Source: Proluteimonas flavola
GTDB taxonomy: Bacteria; Pseudomonadota; Gammaproteobacteria; Xanthomonadales; Xanthomonadaceae
Reading direction: 5' to 3'
Assembly: GCF_021191705.1 (NCBI RefSeq)
Contig: NZ_JAIWPU010000057.1
Span: forward strand, 1 to 40,150
Length of the DNA: 40,150 nt
Made by a program: the position numbers and the translations under genes. Shown here one piece after another: positions 36,123 through 40,150 of the stretch. Numbering within the stretch: position 1 is the first letter of the stretch; every line of letters starts with the position of its first letter. Under the pieces are notes generated by a model. The model was not told the DNA's origin, did not search any database, and saw only the letters and a list, made by a program, of their open reading frames with translations.

Positions 36123-36184
36123 GAGCGCGCTTGCGCGCGAATGGCATTCCCGGCAACGCCCATCGCGCGCAAGCGCGCTCCTAC
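36119..36184. repeat. REP element at the 3' end of the adaptor gene
   Basis: GTAGGAGCGCGCTTGCGCGC (left) and GCGCGCAAGCGCGCTCCTAC (right) are exact inverted copies around ATGGCATTCCCGGCAACGCCCA-like core sequence. The TAG inside GTAGGAG is the stop codon of the adaptor gene. It is the same REP family as 16269-16446. It lies between cistrons of one operon. Confidence 0.88.
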
Positions 36185-36223
36185 AGAAGCAGCAGCACTT
36201 CCAGATCACGAAGGGGAATGACG

Positions 36224-36913
36224 ATGGCACTGGTGTCGATCCGCAACCTCACCAAGACCTACCAGCGTGGACCGGAGAAGGTCGAGGTGCTGCACGGGGT
36301 GAACCTCGATATCGCCGAGGGCGATTTCGTCGCGCTGATGGGCCCGTCGGGCTCGGGCAAGACGACGCTGCTGAACCTGATCGGCGGCCTGGATACGCCG
36401 AGCTCGGGCGAGATCGACGTCGCCGGCGAACGCATCGACCGCATGGGCGGCGGACAGCTGTCGGGCTGGCGCAGCCGCAACGTCGGCTACGTGTTCCAGT
36501 TCTACAACCTGATGCCGGCGCTGACCGCGCAAAAGAACGTCGAACTGCCGCTGCTGCTGACCAGGCTCTCCGGTGCGCAGCGCAAGCGCAATGCGGAGAT
36601 CGCGCTGACCCTGGTCGGCCTGGCCGACCGCACCAGGCACAAGCCCAACGAGCTGTCCGGCGGCCAGCAACAGCGCGTCGCGATCGCGCGCGCGATCGTG
36701 TCCGACCCGACGCTTCTGATCTGCGACGAGCCGACCGGCGATCTCGACCGCCAGTCGGCCGAGGACATCCTCGGCCTGCTGCAGACGCTCAACCGCGAGC
36801 ACGGCAAGACCATCGTCATGGTGACCCACGACCCGAAGGCCGCCGAGTACGCCAGCCATACGCTGCACCTCGATAAGGGCACGCTGGTCGGCGAGCACGC
36901 GGCGGCGGCGTGA
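36224..36913 (+). CDS. ABC transporter ATPase, MacB/LolD-like
   Basis: The 229-residue ATPase belongs to the class that works with FtsX-fold permeases by mechanotransmission (MacB, LolD, FtsE). It shows Walker [13 protein letters not shown] (about 41-52), [20 protein letters not shown] (Q-loop), signature [16 protein letters not shown], Walker [13 protein letters not shown] and H-loop [13 protein letters not shown]. Walker A, signature and Walker B are all intact. AAGGGG seven nt before 36224 decides for that ATG over the one at 36218, which it would overlap. It stands downstream of the adaptor gene after a REP element and upstream of two permease genes after another repeat. Confidence 0.94.
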   Translation: MALVSIRNLTKTYQRGPEKVEVLHGVNLDIAEGDFVALMGPSGSGKTTLLNLIGGLDTPSSGEIDVAGERIDRMGGGQLSGWRSRNVGYVFQFYNLMPALTAQKNVELPLLLTRLSGAQRKRNAEIALTLVGLADRTRHKPNELSGGQQQRVAIARAIVSDPTLLICDEPTGDLDRQSAEDILGLLQTLNREHGKTIVMVTHDPKAAEYASHTLHLDKGTLVGEHAAAA

Positions 36914-36924
36914 ACGCTGCAGCC

Positions 36925-37009
36925 CGTCATCCCCGCGCAGGCGGGGATCCATGGACGTTCGCGTTGTCCCTGGACAGGTCCATGGATTCCCGCCTGCGCG
37001 GGAATGACG
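36925..37009. repeat. CGTCAT/ATGACG inverted element between ATPase and permease genes
   Basis: Arms CGTCATCCCCGCGCAGGCGG (36925 on) and CCGCCTGCGCGGGAATGACG (ending 37009) form a long stem, continued inward by GGATCCATGGA / TCCATGGATTC. It sits inside the export operon, 86 bp upstream of the first permease start, where it could weaken transcription or protect mRNA ends. Confidence 0.85.
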
Positions 37010-37094
37010 ATCCCTGTGTTCTCAGTCAATCGAGACGTGACCAGGCTTCGATCCACTCCATCGAACCATGCGCCACCTTCCGGCAGGACCTCCC

Positions 37095-38258
37095 ATGAAA
37101 TACCTGCACCTGATCTGGGCCGCGCTGATGCGGCGCAAGACCCGCACCGCGCTGACGGTCGCGTCGATCGTCGCCGCGTTCCTGCTGTTCGGCCTGCTCG
37201 ACGGCATCCGCGTCGCCTTCGCGCAGATGGGCCAGAACGCCGACGGCGCGCAGCGCCTGCAGACGCAGTCGCGGCTGTCCTTCATCGAATCGCTGCCGCA
37301 GGCGCTGGGCAAGCGCATCGAGCTGGTCGACAACATCGAGGCGGTGACCTACGCCAACTGGTTCGGCGGCACCTACCAGGGCCCGCGCAACCAGATCTTC
37401 AGTTTCGCGGTCGCGCCGAACTACCTGGACCTGTATCCGGAGATCGTCGTCGACCCGGCCGAGCACGACGCTTTCGCGCGCACCCGCACCGGCGTGCTGG
37501 TCGGCGAGAAGCTGATGCAGCGCTTCGACTGGAGCGTCGGCGACCGCATCCCGCTGCAGTCGTCGATCTTCCCCAACAGCGACGGCTCGCTGAACTGGTC
37601 GTTCGACATCGTCGGGGTGATGCGCAACCAGGACACCAAGGGCGGCGGCTTCAACGACCAGCTGCTGCTGATGCACTGGGACTACTTCGCCGAGTCCACG
37701 CCCTATGTCGACAGCGACGTGGGCTGGTACGTCAGCCGCGTGTCCGACGTGCGCCGCGCCGACCGCGCGGCCAAGGCCATCGACGCGCTGTCGGCGAACT
37801 CGCCCAACGAAACCCGCACGATGACCGAGGCCGCCGCCTTCGCCTCGCAGCTCAAGCAGATGGCCGACATCGGCCTGATCGTCGGCGCGATCATGGGCGC
37901 GGTGTTCTTCACCCTGCTGCTGCTGACCGGCAACACGATGGCGCAGGCGGTGCGCGAGCGCACCTCGGAACTGGCGGTGCTCAAGACCATCGGCTTCTCC
38001 AGCACCAGCGTGCTGACGCTGGTGCTGGCCGAATCGATCGTGCTGGTGGTGGTCGGCGGCGTGCTCGGGCTGGGCCTGGCGTCGCTGATCAGCTTTGGCG
38101 TGAACACCTTCGCCGGCGACATGCTCCGGCTGCAGGTCGGCTGGCAGAACTGGGCGCTGGGGCTGGGGCTGATGGTCGCCATCGGCATCGTCGTCGGCGC
38201 GCTGCCGGCGGTCCGCGCGATGCGCCTGAACATCGTCGATGCCCTCGCGGGCCGCTGA
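37095..38258 (+). CDS. FtsX/MacB-type ABC permease, subunit 1
   Basis: The 387-residue permease has the four-helix FtsX fold: helix 1 at about 17-40 ([20 protein letters not shown]), a large extracytoplasmic domain (about 41-265), then helices at about 270-292 ([20 protein letters not shown]), 315-345 and 355-375. The short cytoplasmic motif [17 protein letters not shown] between helices 2 and 3 is the coupling segment characteristic of this family, and [18 protein letters not shown] is the family C-terminus. AGGA with suitable spacing supports the ATG at 37095 over the in-frame ATG at 37068. It is followed 10 bp later by a second permease gene, so the transporter is probably a heterodimer of the two. 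Confidence 0.92.
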   Translation: MKYLHLIWAALMRRKTRTALTVASIVAAFLLFGLLDGIRVAFAQMGQNADGAQRLQTQSRLSFIESLPQALGKRIELVDNIEAVTYANWFGGTYQGPRNQIFSFAVAPNYLDLYPEIVVDPAEHDAFARTRTGVLVGEKLMQRFDWSVGDRIPLQSSIFPNSDGSLNWSFDIVGVMRNQDTKGGGFNDQLLLMHWDYFAESTPYVDSDVGWYVSRVSDVRRADRAAKAIDALSANSPNETRTMTEAAAFASQLKQMADIGLIVGAIMGAVFFTLLLLTGNTMAQAVRERTSELAVLKTIGFSSTSVLTLVLAESIVLVVVGGVLGLGLASLISFGVNTFAGDMLRLQVGWQNWALGLGLMVAIGIVVGALPAVRAMRLNIVDALAGR

Positions 38259-38268
38259 GGAGAGTGCG

Positions 38269-39597
38269 ATGCCTACCCTGCTGAAATCCGTGTTGCAGAA
38301 TGCCGGCCTCGGCTTCGGACTGCTGGTCGCGCTGGTCGTCTGGATCCTCGCGCCCTGGTACGTGCTGCTCGCCCTCGCGCTCGCCGCCGCGCTGTGGATG
38401 CTGCTCAGCCGCGGCGGCCGCCAGGCCGCGTCGGTCAGCCATGTCGGCATCAGCACGCTCGGCCAGCGGCTCGGCGCTTCCTCGGTCGTGGTCGTCGGCA
38501 TCGCCGGCGTCGTCGCGGTGCTGGTGGCGTTGCTGTCGATGGCCGAGGGCTACCGCCACACCGTCGGCAGTACCGGCGATGCGTCGACGGCGATCGTCAT
38601 GCGCGGCGGTTCCTCGGCCGAGGTGATGTCGGTGATCGACCGCGCGCTGATCAGCATCGTGGTGCAGGCGCCGGAGATCGCGCGCGATGCAGAAGGCCGG
38701 CCGCTGGCCTCGCCCGAACTCGTCGTCGCGGCCAACCTGCCGCTGCGTGGCAGCGCCCCCGACGACGACGGCAGCGTGCAGTTCCGCGGCGTCGGCGAGA
38801 TGGCCTTCCAGGTGCGGCCGAACCTGCGCATCGTCGAAGGCCGCATGTTCGAGACCGGACGCCGCGAACTGATCGTCGGCAAGGGCGCACGCCGCCAGTT
38901 CGCCGGGCTCGATCCCGGCAGCACGGTGCGGCTGGGCAGCGACACCTGGGACGTCGTCGGCGCGTTCGAATCCAGCGACGCGATGGATTCGGAAATCTGG
39001 GCCGATGCCGAAGTCGTCGCGACCACCTACCGCCGCGGCGCGAGCCGTGCGTCGGTGACCGCGCGCCTGACCAGCCCGGATGCGTTCAAGGCGTTCAAGG
39101 CGACGCTGGATGCCGATCCGCGCACGCAGGTCGAAACCAGCACCACACTCGACTATTTCGCCAAGCAGTCCGAGGGCATGAGCCGTGTGCTGCGCATCAT
39201 CGGCATCGTCGTCGGCTCGATCATGGCGGTGGGCGCGGTGTTCGGTGCGCTCAACACGATGTTCGCGACCGTTGCTGCCCGCGCGCGCGAAATCGCGACC
39301 TTGCGCGCGATCGGCTTCCGCGGCCTGCCGGTCGTGGTCGCGGTGATGCTGGAGACGATGCTGCTGGCCCTGGCCGGCGGCCTGCTCGGCGGCTTCATCG
39401 CCTGGCTGGTGTTCGACGGCTACGGCGCGTCGACACTCGCCGGCGGCATCGGCCAGATGACCTTCGAATTCCGGGTCACGCCTGCGCTGCTGTGGGGCGG
39501 CCTGAAATGGGCGCTGGCGATCGGCTTCGTCGGCGGCCTGTTCCCGGCCGTGCGCGCGGCCCAGCTGCCGGTGACCATGGCCCTGCGCGCGGCATGA
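38269..39597 (+). CDS. FtsX/MacB-type ABC permease, subunit 2, with an extra N-terminal helix pair
   Basis: This 442-residue second permease has the same fold: helix 1 at about 65-90 (SVVVVGIAGVVAVLVALLSM), an extracytoplasmic domain (about 90-300), then helices at about 308-330, 362-385 and 412-435. The coupling motif is ARAREIATLRAIGFRGLPVV, and the C-terminus is LFPAVRAAQLPVTMALRAA. Unlike subunit 1 it carries an added hydrophobic hairpin at the N-terminus (about 13-45, GFGLLVALVVWILAPWYVLL and following), predicted to form two more helices. A GAGGAGAG ribosome site precedes the ATG. The stop overlaps the start of the next small gene (ATGA). Confidence 0.92.
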   Translation: MPTLLKSVLQNAGLGFGLLVALVVWILAPWYVLLALALAAALWMLLSRGGRQAASVSHVGISTLGQRLGASSVVVVGIAGVVAVLVALLSMAEGYRHTVGSTGDASTAIVMRGGSSAEVMSVIDRALISIVVQAPEIARDAEGRPLASPELVVAANLPLRGSAPDDDGSVQFRGVGEMAFQVRPNLRIVEGRMFETGRRELIVGKGARRQFAGLDPGSTVRLGSDTWDVVGAFESSDAMDSEIWADAEVVATTYRRGASRASVTARLTSPDAFKAFKATLDADPRTQVETSTTLDYFAKQSEGMSRVLRIIGIVVGSIMAVGAVFGALNTMFATVAARAREIATLRAIGFRGLPVVVAVMLETMLLALAGGLLGGFIAWLVFDGYGASTLAGGIGQMTFEFRVTPALLWGGLKWALAIGFVGGLFPAVRAAQLPVTMALRAA

Positions 39598-39902
39598 ACG
39601 CCACCGATCCTACGGCACTGTCGAACGCGGACATCGCACGCGAGATCGCCGCACTGCAGAAGCGCGCGTTCGAGCGCTACGAGGACGCCGCGCTGCAGGC
39701 CGAGGCCGATCCGTCGCGCGCGGAGACGATCTATGCGAAGGCCGAGCGCGAGACCGCGCCGTTGATCGCACGCGCGACCGCGCTCAACGACGAACGCGTC
39801 GCGCGCTACCGGCGGCGTGCGAAACGCTGGCGCAATGCGGCGCTGTTGATCGGTGCCGTCGGTGCGGCCTTCGTGGCGTGGATGATGTCGCGGACGGCCT
39901 GA
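39594..39902 (+). CDS. Small protein with coiled-coil and C-terminal membrane helix, end of export operon
   Basis: The 102-residue protein starts at an ATG overlapping the previous stop codon (ATGA), strong evidence for coupled translation with the permease. Residues about 8-75 are highly charged and helical (NADIAREIAALQKRAFERYE and following), probably a coiled coil. Basic residues RRRAKRWR lead into a single C-terminal hydrophobic helix (about 82-98, NAALLIGAVGAAFVAWMMSR). I do not recognise a named family. By position it could be a tail-anchored accessory subunit of the exporter. It is the last gene of the operon, just before IS110-type DNA. Confidence 0.8.
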   Translation: MNATDPTALSNADIAREIAALQKRAFERYEDAALQAEADPSRAETIYAKAERETAPLIARATALNDERVARYRRRAKRWRNAALLIGAVGAAFVAWMMSRTA

Positions 39903-39904
39903 CC

Positions 39905-40150
39905 CACCGCATTGCCCTGTGGGAGCAACTGTCTTCTACGCGGGCAGCGTGATCCATTCAGTCCTGTCGCGCGCCATGGCGTTGAGCCTGACCAGCAGTA
40001 CGCGCATGCACGCGGTCACGGCGAGCTTGGCGCACTTGCCTTGGCCGCGCAGCCGGTCGTACCGGGCCTTGAATTCGGGCTGCATGCGGATCACCGACCA
40101 GCACGCCATGTAGAGCACGCGGCGGATCGCCCCGCGGCCGCCGCGAATGC
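39905..40150 (-). mobile_element. IS110-family insertion sequence, partial
   Basis: This is the portion of the element visible here; its end nearest the export operon lies in 39903-39935, but no clear terminal inverted repeat was found. That is normal for most IS110 members. GTGGGAGC at 39918 resembles the end of a local REP element, and REP palindromes are known IS110 targets, so the copy may sit in a REP (inference). Confidence 0.6.
39936..40150 (-). CDS. IS110-family transposase, C-terminal part (rest outside window)
   Basis: The 71 codons from the window edge to a TAG stop read IRGGRGAIRRVLYMACWSVI... and later GKCAKLAVTACMRVLLVRLN. This matches the C-terminal Transposase_20 region of IS110-type DEDD transposases: an RG-G-R start, LYMA helix, GK-KLAVTACMRKLL block, then LNAM and a short tail. 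The N-terminal DEDD catalytic domain lies beyond the window, so intactness cannot be judged. It is convergent with the small-protein gene, 33 bp away. Confidence 0.88.
   Translation of the reverse strand, partial: IRGGRGAIRRVLYMACWSVIRMQPEFKARYDRLRGQGKCAKLAVTACMRVLLVRLNAMARDRTEWITLPA

Noticed and set aside
29746..40150. Defence island or prophage at the right side of the window
   Set aside because: Genes here are transporters, a two-component system and an IS fragment; no nuclease, methylase, phage structural or integrase gene was seen.

Overview
The window looks like chromosomal core genome of a high-GC gammaproteobacterium of the Xanthomonadaceae (Lysobacter, Luteimonas or Xanthomonas relatives). 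This rests on the block xerD / RDD protein / lptG-lptF / pepA-holC-valS, a lipobox-bearing DsbC, a large single-chain PurL, and abundant intergenic repeats including GGGATTCGGGATT-type and GGGAGCGCGC-type elements. The genus is inference; no rRNA or tRNA gene was seen.

Layout. 1-1101: 5' part of a YadA-like trimeric autotransporter adhesin (minus strand), then about 500 bp of spacer holding a purL terminator. 1606-8518: purL, dsbC and xerD (minus), then an RDD membrane protein (plus). 8902-16221: the lptF-lptG LPS-export permease pair (minus), divergent from pepA-holC-valS (plus). 16519-21558: type II NADH dehydrogenase, ZIP metal transporter and a DUF2306 membrane protein (plus), the last overlapping tail to tail with a membrane-bound AraC regulator (minus), followed by the heat-shock sigma factor rpoH (minus). 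21757-28846: glnE (minus), a HAD phosphatase and a second M17 aminopeptidase (plus), a small membrane protein (minus), and a DUF1338/HglS-type dioxygenase (plus).

29057-34644 is a five-gene minus-strand operon: ABC ATPase, ABC-2 permease, amidohydrolase-CIA30 fusion, DesK-type kinase, DesR-type regulator. It is divergent from a plus-strand export operon at 34878-39902: membrane fusion protein, MacB/LolD-like ATPase, two unequal FtsX-type permeases and a small coiled-coil/membrane protein. An IS110-family transposase C-terminus runs off the right end. The two divergent transporter operons share a 233-bp intergenic region and may be co-regulated, an inference.

The most unusual signal is repeat DNA inside and at the edges of core genes. 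A structured repeat (two hairpins, stems kept by paired base changes) occurs between dsbC and xerD (with an 84-bp tandem array), after lptG, and in frame inside purL. Its TGA is the stop codon of both xerD and lptG. A second, inverted-arm repeat is read in frame in purL, supplies the pepA stop codon and fills the pepA-holC and holC-valS gaps; a fragment is read in frame in valS. A REP element supplies the stop of the membrane fusion protein gene. I saw no CRISPR array, prophage or classical defence locus.
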